Shown: positions 52,253-62,247, counted from the stretch's first letter. The stretch is DNA of 64,000 nucleotides from Spirochaeta sp. UBA5339 (GCA_002408085.1 DHQL01000020.1:924-64923); one strand, 5' to 3'. Notes: generated from the sequence alone by a model not told the origin. Numbers and translations are program-made.

Positions 52253-55200
52253 ATATAGCCGAACTCTCTGTAAAACGCCCGGTAACCATCCTGATTATCA
52301 CAGCCCTCTTTGCGGGTCTGGCAGCCTTTATGGTTCCCGATCTTGCGGTAGACCTCTACCCCTCTGTCTCCCCACCCTATATTACCGTCTCCACCACCTA
52401 TACGGGGGCAGGTCCCATGGAGGTGGAGGAGTCTGTAACAAGGCTGCTGGAACGGCAGCTCTCCAATATTTCGGGTCTGAAGAATATGACCTCCGTCTCC
52501 AGCGAGGGACGGAGCCGAATCAGCCTGGAGTTTGACTACAAGACTGATCTGGATGAGGCCACCACCGACGTCAGGGACTCACTGGAACGGGTAACCCGAA
52601 GGCTTCCCGACGACGCCGACACTCCCCAGATCTTCAAGTTCAATATGTCCAATATGTCCATTATGACCCTGATTGTTCAGGGAGACGAACCCTCGGACAA
52701 ACTGAAAACCATTGCCGAAGATACAGTGCAGCCCCTTCTGGAGCGAATCGAGGGAGTTTCCTCTGCCGATGTCCGCGGGGGTGATACAAAGATTATCAGT
52801 GTGGATATCTCCCAGAGCCGCCTGGACGCCTATGGACTGACCCTCAGCCAGGTCTCTTCCGCCCTTGCAAGCCGGAATATTCAGTCCGGTGCGGGTTCGG
52901 TCAAGAAGGACGGTATAGACTACACCCTCCGTGTAGATGAGAAGTACTACGACCTTGAGAATATCCGCAGAACCATAATCACCACCAAAAATGCCGTCAG
53001 TGACGGTGAGTCCATCAACCGTTCCCGGGTGGTCCGCCTGGAGGACATTGCCGATGTCTATGAGGATAATGAAGAGGTCAGGTCCATCGTCTATGTGGAC
53101 GGAAAACCCTCTGTCTCCATGTCTCTGAGAAACGAGTCCGAGAGTAACGTTGTACAGGTGGCTGACGCTGTGGCCGAGACCATTGAGGATATCAACAGGG
53201 AACTCCCGGCAGGAGTAACTCTTTCCATCCTCTATGACAACACCACCATGATCCGCTCCACCCTGAGTCAGGTCTATATGGCCGCCCTCCAGGGAGGGCT
53301 TCTGGCCATGCTGGTACTCTTCCTCTTCCTGAGAAATATCAAGAGTACCCTGATTATCGGCCTCAGCATCCCCATCTCTCTTCTGGTGACCATGATGGGT
53401 ATGTACTTCTTCGATCTGACCCTCAATATGGTCAGTCTGACCGGTCTGATTCTGGGATTGGGTATGATTGTAGACAACTCCATCGTAATTCTGGAGAACA
53501 TCTACCGCTACCGTGAGCGGGGTGCCAAGCTCGGCCCGGCAGCGATCCTCGGCTCCCGTGAGATGATTACCGCCATTATCGCCTCCACCCTGACCACCCT
53601 CTGTGTATTCATTCCCATGATCCTATGGAAGGATGAGCTGGAGATGATGGGGCAGATGTTTGAGGACCTGATCTTTACGGTTGTTCTCTCTTTGATAATC
53701 TCCCTGATTACGGCAATCACCATCGTTCCCGCCCTGAGCAGCCACTACCTGAAGCTGGACAGCCGGAAGCAGAAGCCTCTTAAAAACAGACTCCTTATCA
53801 GACTGGACGGGTTTGCCGAAGGTGCCCTGGTGGGCCTTGAGAACGGCTATCAGAAGTCCCTGGACTTCGCCCTGAAAAACCGGGCCCTGATCCTGACCAT
53901 GGTTATGATATTGATGGTCATAGCTGTTCAGCTCTTCGGCACACTGGGTATGAACATTCAGCCCCGGGGCGGCGCCGATGACAGCGTAAGAATAAACCTG
54001 ACCATGCCCATTGGAACCACCCTTGACCGGACTGAACTCTTTCTGATGGAGATGCGGAAAATTGTGGAAGAAGAGATTGAGGGCTACACCAATATCATCG
54101 TCAATGTGGGATCAAGCGGTTTCGGAAGCTCAGCCACCAACGAGGGACGTATTCAGATAAACCTTCCTCCCCCCAATGAACAGATCGATACCCCAACGAC
54201 TATTCAGAATAAAATCCGTCCCTATTTGAACGAGTTTCCCGAGGCAACCTTCGCCTTCTCCGCAGGACGGAGGATGAGCAGCAGCTCTCCCATCGATATT
54301 GAGATCTACTCCAACGACCTCGACCTGGCCAGCCAGACGGCCATCGATATCAGAGACCTTCTCCGGAACAACTTCCCCCAGATAAAGGACCCCGAGTCCT
54401 CCATGGAAGACGGAGCTCCCGAGTACAAGATAAATATTGACACCGACCGGGCTTCCGCCGTGGGTTTGACCAGCAGTTCCATTGCCTCCACCATCAAGGA
54501 CCTACTTGACGGAAAGACCGCCACCACCTACTGGCTGGACGGTACGGAGCTGGATGTTAATGTACGGCTCCGTGAGGAAGACCGGAAGACCATGGAGGAT
54601 CTGGAGTCCCAGTACCTGGTAGGGTCCTCGGGTCAGAGTATATCCCTGAACAACCTGGCTGTCCTGGAGGAGACCATCGGTCCCATGAGTATTCATCGTG
54701 AGAACGAGACCAGGGTACTTCACGTAACGGCGGACCTGGACGAGGGTGTGGCGGTTACGGAGATTCAGCCGATGATCGAGGAGTTCCTCAGAATGAACTA
54801 CATCGTCCCCGAGGGAGTCAGGCTGGAGTATGGCGGAGAGGCCCAGGAAATAGAACAGTTCTCCGGCCCCCTTATTATCATCATCATTGTGGCGGTAATA
54901 ATGGTCTTCTCTGTTATGGCGAGCCTCTTTGAGTCCCTACTGGACCCCTTTATCATATTCTTCTCCATCCCCCTTCTTCTGATCGGAGTAGTGGCGGTCT
55001 ACAAGATAACAGGTGAGGCCTTCAGCATCTTCTCTGCCGTGGGAATCGTCGTACTGGCGGGTATTGTTGTAAACAACGGTATCGTACTGGTGGACTATAT
55101 CAACCTCCTGAGAAGCAGAGGTATGGGACTGACCGAGGCGATCCTCGAGGGAAGCCGGAACAGACTGCGCCCCATCGTCATGACCAGTCTCACCACCATC

Positions 55201-55425
55201 CTGGGAATGGTTCCCATGGGATTCTTCCCCGGAGAGGGGACCGAGTTTATCCGTCCCATCGGACAGACCGTTGTTGGTGGACTGACGGTGAGCGCCTTCA
55301 TCACCCTCTTTGTGACCCCCATTATGTACAGCCTGCTGAACCATCATAAAAGAGAGGGAAAGAAAAGCCGCAAAGATAGAAAGAGGGAAAAGCTGAACGC
55401 TCTGGCTCAGGAGGTACCCGCATGA
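52249..55425 (+). CDS. RND multidrug efflux transporter (AcrB/MexB-type)
   Basis: Inner-membrane proton-driven pump of 1058 residues, full length. It begins IAELSVKRPVTILIITALFAG, has the proton-relay helix LGLGMIVDNSIVILENIYR, TM segments around 330-490 and 860-1030, and the two periplasmic porter repeats. Substrates are usually hydrophobic drugs or lipids in this family. Downstream is a small PII-like partner gene that overlaps it by 4 bases. Confidence 0.95.
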   Translation: MNIAELSVKRPVTILIITALFAGLAAFMVPDLAVDLYPSVSPPYITVSTTYTGAGPMEVEESVTRLLERQLSNISGLKNMTSVSSEGRSRISLEFDYKTDLDEATTDVRDSLERVTRRLPDDADTPQIFKFNMSNMSIMTLIVQGDEPSDKLKTIAEDTVQPLLERIEGVSSADVRGGDTKIISVDISQSRLDAYGLTLSQVSSALASRNIQSGAGSVKKDGIDYTLRVDEKYYDLENIRRTIITTKNAVSDGESINRSRVVRLEDIADVYEDNEEVRSIVYVDGKPSVSMSLRNESESNVVQVADAVAETIEDINRELPAGVTLSILYDNTTMIRSTLSQVYMAALQGGLLAMLVLFLFLRNIKSTLIIGLSIPISLLVTMMGMYFFDLTLNMVSLTGLILGLGMIVDNSIVILENIYRYRERGAKLGPAAILGSREMITAIIASTLTTLCVFIPMILWKDELEMMGQMFEDLIFTVVLSLIISLITAITIVPALSSHYLKLDSRKQKPLKNRLLIRLDGFAEGALVGLENGYQKSLDFALKNRALILTMVMILMVIAVQLFGTLGMNIQPRGGADDSVRINLTMPIGTTLDRTELFLMEMRKIVEEEIEGYTNIIVNVGSSGFGSSATNEGRIQINLPPPNEQIDTPTTIQNKIRPYLNEFPEATFAFSAGRRMSSSSPIDIEIYSNDLDLASQTAIDIRDLLRNNFPQIKDPESSMEDGAPEYKINIDTDRASAVGLTSSSIASTIKDLLDGKTATTYWLDGTELDVNVRLREEDRKTMEDLESQYLVGSSGQSISLNNLAVLEETIGPMSIHRENETRVLHVTADLDEGVAVTEIQPMIEEFLRMNYIVPEGVRLEYGGEAQEIEQFSGPLIIIIIVAVIMVFSVMASLFESLLDPFIIFFSIPLLLIGVVAVYKITGEAFSIFSAVGIVVLAGIVVNNGIVLVDYINLLRSRGMGLTEAILEGSRNRLRPIVMTSLTTILGMVPMGFFPGEGTEFIRPIGQTVVGGLTVSAFITLFVTPIMYSLLNHHKREGKKSRKDRKREKLNALAQEVPA

Positions 55426-55733
55426 AAAGAGTGGAGATATTTATCAACCAGTCCATTGCCGAGGACCTGAGGGAACGCCTTGATGCCGCCGGCCTGATCG
55501 ACTCCTTTACCCGATGGAACCCGGTGTACGGCACCGGGAACTCGGGCCCCAGGGAAGGGTCTTCCGTGTGGCCTGAAACCAACAGCGGATTTCTGCTGTT
55601 CACTGCAAAGGAACGCCTCGAGGAACTGAGATCCATTATCAGGGCTCTTAAAGAAGAGTTTCCCGATGAGGGGCTCAAATGCTTTATCAGCGAGGGTCCT
55701 GAAGAGATTATCCAGTCTTCTGTTTGTTTTTAA
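55422..55733 (+). CDS. PG0541-type (PII-like) RND-associated protein
   Basis: 103 residues: MKRVEIFINQSIAEDLRERLDAAG and SGFLLFTAKERLEELRSII suggest a ferredoxin-like PII fold, matching the 'transporter-associated protein' family named after PG0541. Members are typically encoded right after RND pumps, as here (4-base overlap). A regulatory role on the pump is assumed but not proven. Confidence 0.8.
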   Translation: MKRVEIFINQSIAEDLRERLDAAGLIDSFTRWNPVYGTGNSGPREGSSVWPETNSGFLLFTAKERLEELRSIIRALKEEFPDEGLKCFISEGPEEIIQSSVCF

Positions 55734-55747
55734 TTTTTATACATTCC

Positions 55748-55790
55748 AGGGGCTGTATCCTCCGGTAGCAGGATCAGCCCCTCTTATTTA
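55748..55790 (+). terminator. Terminator of the RND operon
   Basis: AGGGGCTG (55748-55755) pairs with CAGCCCCT (55775-55782), extended inside by ATCC/GGAT with a one-base bulge; CTTATTTA follows. Confidence 0.8.
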
Positions 55791-56047
55791 CTCCCGCTGC
55801 TGCAGAAATCGTAATATTATGTAAAAATATTATACCTTTGCGTACATTATGGATTTCGTTAATTTTATGGCAATATATTAATCTTTTCAAAATTATATCC
55901 CCATCCAATTGCATTATATGTATAACAAACAGGGTTCACTAATAAAACAAGCCGAGAAGCTCCCAAAAAAAACACTTGCGGAATCCTGATTTTTCCTTTT
56001 ATGTAAGAAAATCTTCAAAATCAAAATGCATATAAAGGAGCTTTTTT
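55791..56047. other. A+T-rich leader upstream of the alanine symporter
   Basis: About 257 bases without a gene. TAATATT (55812-55818) and AATATTA (55826-55832) form an inverted repeat. A glycine riboswitch, common before this transporter family, was looked for and not seen. Promoter elements could not be assigned with confidence. Confidence 0.4.
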
Positions 56048-57442
56048 GTGGAACTTTTCTCTCATATTGTGTCGCAGGTAAACAGCTTTGCCTGGGGCCC
56101 TGTTATGATCGTTTTTCTTGTGGGTACCGGTATTCTTCTCTCTGTGGGGACAGGGTTTATCCAGTTCAGGAAACTGGGTCGCGCCTTTGGTCTTCTCTTT
56201 TCTAAAGACCATGCCGGAACCGGGGACATCACTCCCTTCCAGGCCCTGATGACTTCCCTTTCGGCTACCATTGGAACCGGAAATATTGCCGGTGTTGCCA
56301 CAGCCATCGCCCTGGGAGGACCGGGTGCAGTATTCTGGATGTGGATGACCGCCGCCTTCGGAGGAGCCACGAAATTCGGAGAAGCTGTACTGGCAATCCG
56401 TTACCGTGAAACAAACGATAGGGGTGAACAGTCCGGCGGTCCCATGTACTATATAAAGCATGGAATGAAGGAGAAGTTCGGCGGAAACTGGGCCTGGCTC
56501 GGTTGGCTGTTCGCCTTCTTCGGAGTCTTCGCCTCCTTCGGTATCGGCAGCATGGTACAGTCCAACTCCGTTGCCGACGCTCTGTCTACAGGATTCGGCG
56601 TCCCCCCCCTTGCAACGGGTATTGTACTGACCGTACTGACCGCCCTTGTTATTCTGGGAGGAATTAAATCCATTGCCAGTGTTACATCCAAAATAGTTCC
56701 TTTTATGGCCCTTGTATTTGTTGCAGGAGCCCTGGCGGTTCTGGCAAGCAATGCCGCAAGCATTCCCGCCGCCTTCTCCATGATCTTTTCCAACGCCTTC
56801 AACTCCTCGGCTGTTGCCGGTGGTCTTGTGGGTACTGTAATAAGACTTGGTGTGGCCAGAGGAGTCTTCTCCAATGAAGCGGGACTGGGAAGCGCCCCCA
56901 TCGCCCATGCCGCCTCGGCCAACAGCAATCCCTATACACAGGGACTGATCGCCTCTCTGGGTTCCTTTATCGATACCCTTATCATCTGTACCATGACCGC
57001 TCTGGTTATCCTTGTTTCAGGACTGGTTACCATCGGAGCCGACGGCCTGATGAGTGTGGCAGGAGGCCTTAACGGCGCGGCACTGACTACCCGGGCCTTC
57101 GATGCCTCCCTGCCGGGAGTCGGTAAGTACATTGTCTCCTTCGGACTTATTTTCTTCGCCTTCTCCACAATTCTCGGCTGGTTCTACTACGGCTCCAAAT
57201 GCCTTGAGTATATCGCCGGAACAAAGTCCATCATTGTCTACAAGATCGCCTTTCTGGCTTCCGCCCTTGTGGGAACGGTGCTTAAGATCGGTATTGTCTG
57301 GGACCTTTCAGACACCTTCAACGGTCTGATGGCCATCCCCAACCTGGTGGCTCTGATTGCCCTGAGCTCCATTATCTTTGCCACTGCCAAAGAGGCAAAA
57401 GAAGAAGCCCTCGGACCGGAAGGAGCTCTGGAAAACAGCTGA
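56048..57442 (+). CDS. Sodium:alanine/glycine symporter (AgcS family)
   Basis: Membrane transporter of 464 residues with about eleven hydrophobic segments. Family signatures: SATIGTGNIAGVATAIALGGPGA (in pieces), FGGATKFGEAVLAIRYRE and GVARGVFSNEAGLGSAPIAHA. It imports alanine or glycine with sodium. GTG start, with GGAG upstream. Monocistronic with its own terminator. Confidence 0.95.
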   Translation: MELFSHIVSQVNSFAWGPVMIVFLVGTGILLSVGTGFIQFRKLGRAFGLLFSKDHAGTGDITPFQALMTSLSATIGTGNIAGVATAIALGGPGAVFWMWMTAAFGGATKFGEAVLAIRYRETNDRGEQSGGPMYYIKHGMKEKFGGNWAWLGWLFAFFGVFASFGIGSMVQSNSVADALSTGFGVPPLATGIVLTVLTALVILGGIKSIASVTSKIVPFMALVFVAGALAVLASNAASIPAAFSMIFSNAFNSSAVAGGLVGTVIRLGVARGVFSNEAGLGSAPIAHAASANSNPYTQGLIASLGSFIDTLIICTMTALVILVSGLVTIGADGLMSVAGGLNGAALTTRAFDASLPGVGKYIVSFGLIFFAFSTILGWFYYGSKCLEYIAGTKSIIVYKIAFLASALVGTVLKIGIVWDLSDTFNGLMAIPNLVALIALSSIIFATAKEAKEEALGPEGALENS

Positions 57443-57475
57443 GATTTCTGATCTGCTCTTGAGCAGTTAATCCAT

Positions 57476-57513
57476 AAGCGCCGGGTATCCCTTACAGGGC
57501 CCGGCGCTTTTTA
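57476..57513 (+). terminator. Terminator of the alanine symporter gene
   Basis: AAGCGCCGGG (57476-57485) pairs with CCCGGCGCTT (57500-57509), followed by TTTATT. Confidence 0.92.
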
Positions 57514-57597
57514 TTAACCCGATTTAACCGATTTCTAATACCCATCTTCATTTTTTGCATTTAACAACCCTTCACTGATTGTTAAAGTTTATACACC

Positions 57598-59016
57598 ATG
57601 AAAACAACCGTTTCCCTCAGACTGGAGTCTCCTGATTCTGTAGATACAATACCAGAAAAATTCATCTCCCTGGCCCTTGATGCGTCACAGATTGTGGGCG
57701 GTTACTGGTGGGATCACTCGGATAAGGTAAAGGACGGCGTCGGCTGCAGCAGGGTCGATCCCCTGGATCTTGAAAATGAAAGGCTTATTGCACTGACAAG
57801 GCTCCTCGAACCGGCCTATATCCGGATAGGAGGAACAGAGGCCGACAGGATCTACTACTCCATCAAAAAGGATGTCCTCCCCGAGGGCTATCACTACCTG
57901 CTGGGCAAAAAGAGATGGAAACAGATCAACCGCTTCTGCAGGAGCTGCGGCAGCGCCCTGATGCTGACCATCAACGCCGGCCCGGGTCCCCGGAAGGAGA
58001 AGGAGCGCTGGCGGAAGAAGAACGCCCGGCAGCTTATCGACTACTCCGATGCCAAAGGGACCCATGCGGCGGTCTGGGAGCTGGGGAACGAGGTCAACGC
58101 CTTCCCTTTCTTTATGGGCCTCTCCCACAGGCTCAATCCCCGGGAGTATGCAAAAGACATCAGGCGGCTGCAGACTCTTCTTTCCGAGGAGAGCGGATCA
58201 AGGATCGCCGGACCCGCCCTGGCTGTCTGGCCGATACTGGGTGAGACCCTCCCCTTTATGAAGACCTTCCTGAAATCCGCTAAAAAATATTCGGGGATAC
58301 TGACCTGGCACTACTATCCCCAGCAGAGCTCCAGAAGCCTGGCCGCCGTCAGAAGGGCACGAAAAAGAACTCTCCTCAACCCGAAGCACCTGGATGAGGC
58401 AGCCAGACAGGCTCTAAGGATCAAAAAATACAGAGACCGGTACCAGCCTGAGGCCGAACTGTGGCTGGGAGAGACGGGGCACGCCCTCTGCGGCGGACAG
58501 GCGGGGCTTTCGGATACCTTCTACTCCGGCTTCTGGTGGCTCGATCAGCTGGGCCTGATGGCCCTCTGCGGCCAGAAGCAGGTGATCCGACAGACCCTGA
58601 GCGGCGGGGACTACGGCCTTCTGGACAAGGTTGACCACAGCCCCCTGCCCGACTTCTGGACCACCCTCTGCTGGAACCGTTTTGCGGGTACTGAGGTCTA
58701 CCGCTGCAGAAAACCGGCAGAAAAAAAGGTAAGAGCATACTGTCACTCCATCAGGGGCAGAAATGAGGGGCTCTGTTTTATCTGCATCAACCTGGACGAG
58801 TCAAAGGAGTTTACCCTGGACTTTCCGCAGGACAGGCCCCCGCTTCGTGAATACGCCCTTCTTACATCCCCGGAAATCTACAGCAGGGAGATCAGAATCA
58901 ACGGCAGGAAGCCTGATCTTGAGGACATTGAGAAGAGTCTTGCCATGAACAAGGTGGATAAAGGGAGTGAATTCACCCTGCCCCCCTTAAGCTTCGCCTT
59001 CCTTTTGCTCTACTGA
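57598..59016 (+). CDS. Heparanase-like glycoside hydrolase (GH79-related)
   Basis: 472 residues without a signal peptide. The N-terminus (FISLALDAS, then AYIRIGGTEADRIYY) resembles heparanase, which has an equivalent YLRFGGTxxD. The catalytic acid/base candidate is the Glu of WELGNEVNAF near residue 165 and the nucleophile candidate is in LWLGETGHA near 291; the two carboxylates sit at the expected spacing of a clan A barrel. HYYP and GFWWLDQLG are further family blocks. The substrate could be a glucuronide oligosaccharide taken up into the cell. A lipid kinase gene follows by 27 bases. Confidence 0.75.
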   Translation: MKTTVSLRLESPDSVDTIPEKFISLALDASQIVGGYWWDHSDKVKDGVGCSRVDPLDLENERLIALTRLLEPAYIRIGGTEADRIYYSIKKDVLPEGYHYLLGKKRWKQINRFCRSCGSALMLTINAGPGPRKEKERWRKKNARQLIDYSDAKGTHAAVWELGNEVNAFPFFMGLSHRLNPREYAKDIRRLQTLLSEESGSRIAGPALAVWPILGETLPFMKTFLKSAKKYSGILTWHYYPQQSSRSLAAVRRARKRTLLNPKHLDEAARQALRIKKYRDRYQPEAELWLGETGHALCGGQAGLSDTFYSGFWWLDQLGLMALCGQKQVIRQTLSGGDYGLLDKVDHSPLPDFWTTLCWNRFAGTEVYRCRKPAEKKVRAYCHSIRGRNEGLCFICINLDESKEFTLDFPQDRPPLREYALLTSPEIYSREIRINGRKPDLEDIEKSLAMNKVDKGSEFTLPPLSFAFLLLY

Positions 59017-59043
59017 GTACTATACTTACTATCAGGAGCCTGT

Positions 59044-60102
59044 ATGAACCAGAACTTTCACCTGATTATCAATCCAGGACGCTTCCCCTGGTTTTCAAAG
59101 GAACTGGGAAAGCTGATGCGCTATGTCCGAGGCGGAACCATAGTAGAGAGCCGTGATGCCGACCACTTCAGGGAGCTGATTCGGCAGTTTGTGGCCTCCG
59201 GTGACTCCTACCTTCTGATCTGGGGAGGAGACGGCACCGCCAACCTGGCCCTCAACGCCCTGATGGAGGAGGCTGATGACGAGAGGCGGAGTCAGATTGC
59301 AGTGGGATTTCTCAGGGGGGGCAGCGGCAACGGCATTCAGGACAGCTATGAGGTTCCCAAGGGCCTCTCGGCCCAGGTAAAGACCTACCTCAGGAGCATG
59401 AGAGAGAACCTTACCCAGAGGGTAGACCTGATCAGGGTGGAGTACGACGGCAAGGAGCGATACGGCCAGCTCTTCGGCAGCGGTCTGGACGCGAAGATTC
59501 TCAAGGAGAGAAACAACAACAAACGCTTTACCGGTGACAAGGCTCCCCGTGCCGGATTCTTCCCCTATATCACTGCGGCAGTCCGGGTTGTCTGGAACGA
59601 GGCACGACTGCGGAATCAGCCCGAAATTATCCGGATGAAGGAGGGTCGTTTTGCCTTCCGGGGAACCAGAACCAATGCGGAGTTCCCCTTCGACCGCTAT
59701 GAGATCTCCAGCAGAGCCCCCCTTATTGAAGCGGGAGTACGGCCCTACTTCGGCTGGTACTACAAGATCTGCCCCGACGTGGTCTGCAATGACGGCTTCT
59801 TCGATGCCTATCTCTTCAATGTGACGACCCCCTTTACCGTGGGCTTTCACCTCTTCTATCTCTGGAACGGCCTCTACAACAGGATCAACCAGTGGCAGGC
59901 CAAAAGGAGCCTCCCCCTGATCGAGCACTACAAGATCAAAGAGATGATTCTGAAGGCCGAGAGGGGAAGACTCTTTCATATTGACGGTGAGCTGAAAAAA
60001 AGCGACGGGGATATTAAGATTCAGGTGGTTCCCAAGGCCATGAAATTCCTTGTTCCCACCAGCTTCCATGAGAAATTCCACCCCATTCACGAACATGTCT
60101 GA
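59044..60102 (+). CDS. Diacylglycerol/lipid kinase family protein
   Basis: 352 residues of the DAGK catalytic family (YegS/DgkB). Nucleotide motif LIWGGDGTANLALNALME, then LRGGSGNGIQDSYEVPKG, where DgkB-type enzymes have P-x-GTxND; the substitution suggests a diverged subgroup. Length is slightly above the usual 300. AGGAG lies before the ATG. Lipid substrate unknown. Confidence 0.87.
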   Translation: MNQNFHLIINPGRFPWFSKELGKLMRYVRGGTIVESRDADHFRELIRQFVASGDSYLLIWGGDGTANLALNALMEEADDERRSQIAVGFLRGGSGNGIQDSYEVPKGLSAQVKTYLRSMRENLTQRVDLIRVEYDGKERYGQLFGSGLDAKILKERNNNKRFTGDKAPRAGFFPYITAAVRVVWNEARLRNQPEIIRMKEGRFAFRGTRTNAEFPFDRYEISSRAPLIEAGVRPYFGWYYKICPDVVCNDGFFDAYLFNVTTPFTVGFHLFYLWNGLYNRINQWQAKRSLPLIEHYKIKEMILKAERGRLFHIDGELKKSDGDIKIQVVPKAMKFLVPTSFHEKFHPIHEHV

Positions 60103-60121
60103 CTGCCTGGGAACAGGAGAA

Positions 60122-61183
60122 TTAGAATCCCTTCCAGCCCAGACCGGGAGAGCTGCCGGGATAGAGATATCCCTTCCGGAAGCAGATGATGCCTGAGGCA
60201 GGGTCATCCTTCAGACCCAGGTGTCCGTCCAGGTCGGCATAGCGGATATTGGGACGGCTAAGGGCGAAGTGGAGCCCCGCGGAGATCCCCAGGGCAGACT
60301 CATCCATACAGCCCACCATCACCTCAACACCCGCTGCCCGGGCCACGCCGTCCACCTGAACCGCCTCTGAGATGCCTCCCACCTTCATCAACTTGATATT
60401 CATCAGATCGACAAGTCCCTTTTTTACAAGATGGAAGGCGTCCATCAGGGAGACCAGGCTCTCATCGGCCATAACAGGGATGTTTGAGGAGGCCCGGCTT
60501 ACAACGCCCAGCTGCTCGGGCTTTCCCTTGGGTGTGGGCTGTTCGATCAGCTCAATCTCCAGATCTTTGGAGAGGTCCAGAAAACGCAGGGCCTCATCCA
60601 CACTGTAGCCCTGATTGGCATCAAAGCGGATCTGAAGGGAGTCCGGAAAATCCCTGCGCAGGGCCCGAAGCCGTTCAAGATCCTCCTCCAGGGATGTCCC
60701 GCCCTTGATTTTCAGCACCGAGACTCCCGACGAAATCAGCTCCCGGGCTTCCCTCAGGGTCTCTTCCACAGAGCAGATTCCGATGGTCACCGAGGTTCTG
60801 ATTCTTTCCCGGTAGCCTCCCAGGAGCTTCCAGAGAGGCAGTCCCGCTCTCTTTCCGGTAAGGTCCCAGAGGGCCATATCCACGGCGGCCCAGAGGCTGA
60901 AGGCTCCGGGGGTCTCCTTCTTCAGCTGCTTCATTATCAGGGATCTCCGGAAGGGGTCTTTCTTCAGGAACGCCGGCAGTATGGCCTCGGCAGTCTGCCT
61001 GATGGCTTGGGGATACTCTCCGGTGACATGGGGGTCCGGGGCGGCACAGCCCCAGCCGTTGAGTCCTCCCGTTTCAATCCGGACAAAGACATTCTCCGCC
61101 CTGTCGAAGCTGTCGTAGGCCACGGTGTAGGGCTCCTTCAGCATCATTGTGACAGGGATGACCTCAACAGCGTCAATCTTCAC
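60122..61183 (-). CDS. dgcA: Dipeptide epimerase / N-acetyl-D-glutamate racemase (enolase superfamily)
   Basis: 353 residues, muconate-lactonizing subgroup of the enolase superfamily. The KxK acid/base motif is LKIKGG, metal ligands are in RFDANQGYS, IELIEQPTP and VMADES, and DLMNIKLMKVGG carries the second lysine. This matches L-Ala-D/L-Glu epimerase (YcjG/YkfB) and also DgcA. The preceding overlapping DUF1611 gene makes the DgcA assignment attractive: with DgcN it would turn D-Glu into N-acetyl-L-Glu. Without that partner it would be read as a muropeptide-recycling epimerase. Confidence 0.8.
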   Translation of the reverse strand: MKIDAVEVIPVTMMLKEPYTVAYDSFDRAENVFVRIETGGLNGWGCAAPDPHVTGEYPQAIRQTAEAILPAFLKKDPFRRSLIMKQLKKETPGAFSLWAAVDMALWDLTGKRAGLPLWKLLGGYRERIRTSVTIGICSVEETLREARELISSGVSVLKIKGGTSLEEDLERLRALRRDFPDSLQIRFDANQGYSVDEALRFLDLSKDLEIELIEQPTPKGKPEQLGVVSRASSNIPVMADESLVSLMDAFHLVKKGLVDLMNIKLMKVGGISEAVQVDGVARAAGVEVMVGCMDESALGISAGLHFALSRPNIRYADLDGHLGLKDDPASGIICFRKGYLYPGSSPGLGWKGF

Positions 61184-62244
61184 CTGCCGCTCTCCCGGAG
61201 ATCAAGAAAGAGAGGTATCAGCGAATCCACTCCGTGAATCAGGGGGTCCACAACCGGCCGGCCGCACTCGGCTTCCAGCTCCCGGCAGACCCTGTCGATA
61301 TCAGAAAGGGGGATGCCCTCGTGATTCAGGGTCACCGCCACAACGGGCTTCTTGGAGAGAAACTCGGCGGCATGGATCTGATCGCTCAGGGGGTCCAGAG
61401 GGTAACCGGCAAAGCCGTCGTACTCCTTCCGGGCCGGAGCATGCTGCATCACAATGCCGTGGGGACGGCCGGCGGCAAGGATCTCGAATCCTCCGGGGTA
61501 ACCGGGATTCATCAGACTCCCCTGCCCCTCGATTACCGCGAAGTCCATATGCTTCGCCTCCCAGGCCTGCCAGACGGCATTTTCCAGTTCTCCGCTGATA
61601 TAGTCGTTGAGGAGGGAGTCGAGAATAATTCCGTACTCCGCCCCCTGCATCCAGGCGGTCTGGCCGGTGCCGATCATCTCCGCCTTCTTTCCTGCGCGGC
61701 GGAGAGCATGTACCAGTATCCAGGCGGTGGTCCGTTTGCCGATAGCCGAGTCGGTGCCCATGGTGGCAATCCTGACGGCGCCGACCTCCTCGATCTTTCC
61801 GGTAAAGGCGTGCATGCGCCGCTGAGGAGGCTTACGGATGTCGGTGATGGTCAGCTTTTTCTTCTCCATCAGCTCTCTGGCCTCGGGAAGGTCACAGATA
61901 TACTCATGGAGCCCCGAGTCCACTCCCAGTCCGGCCTCAAGGGCTTCCAGGGCCGCCTTTTTCACTGGCTCATCCAGAAAACCGCCATCCGTGGCGATTC
62001 CCACAACAAAGCGGCTGAGTAGTTCTCCCCTTTCTCCAGCCTTTTCAAGGGCTTCGGCCAGATTCCGGACAATAAGAATCCCCTTGTCCTTACCGTCCAG
62101 AACCATCCCCGCATCCTGCCCTGCCAGATGGCTGTCAATTACAAAAAGGGGGTTGTAGCGCTCTGTAAACCGGACCAGACCATGGGCGGTCTTGCCGTAG
62201 GTTGAATCAAAAGAGCCTTCGCAGTAGACAACTGCATTTTCCAT
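61180..62244 (-). CDS. dgcN: DUF1611 protein, DgcN-type D-glutamate N-acetyltransferase candidate
   Basis: 354 residues with a P-loop-like segment RIATMGTDSAIGKRTTAWIL and the DUF1611 blocks ICDLPEAREL, RMHAFTGKIEEVGA and IEGQGSLMNPGYPGG. Members named DgcN acetylate D-glutamate in marine bacteria, with DgcA as the next enzyme, and here the two genes overlap by 4 bases. The activity is inferred from family and neighbour. Confidence 0.77.
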   Translation of the reverse strand: MENAVVYCEGSFDSTYGKTAHGLVRFTERYNPLFVIDSHLAGQDAGMVLDGKDKGILIVRNLAEALEKAGERGELLSRFVVGIATDGGFLDEPVKKAALEALEAGLGVDSGLHEYICDLPEARELMEKKKLTITDIRKPPQRRMHAFTGKIEEVGAVRIATMGTDSAIGKRTTAWILVHALRRAGKKAEMIGTGQTAWMQGAEYGIILDSLLNDYISGELENAVWQAWEAKHMDFAVIEGQGSLMNPGYPGGFEILAAGRPHGIVMQHAPARKEYDGFAGYPLDPLSDQIHAAEFLSKKPVVAVTLNHEGIPLSDIDRVCRELEAECGRPVVDPLIHGVDSLIPLFLDLRESGR

Positions 62245-62247
62245 GGA

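Noticed and set aside
55791..56047. Glycine riboswitch before the alanine symporter
   Set aside because: The conserved aptamer core sequences are not present; the region is simply A+T rich.
56021..56908. 295-residue minus-strand frame rich in Gly and Ser
   Set aside because: Antisense of the alanine symporter; no recognisable domain.
59095..60207. 370-residue minus-strand open frame
   Set aside because: Shadow of the lipid kinase gene, which has GGDGT and a ribosome site.
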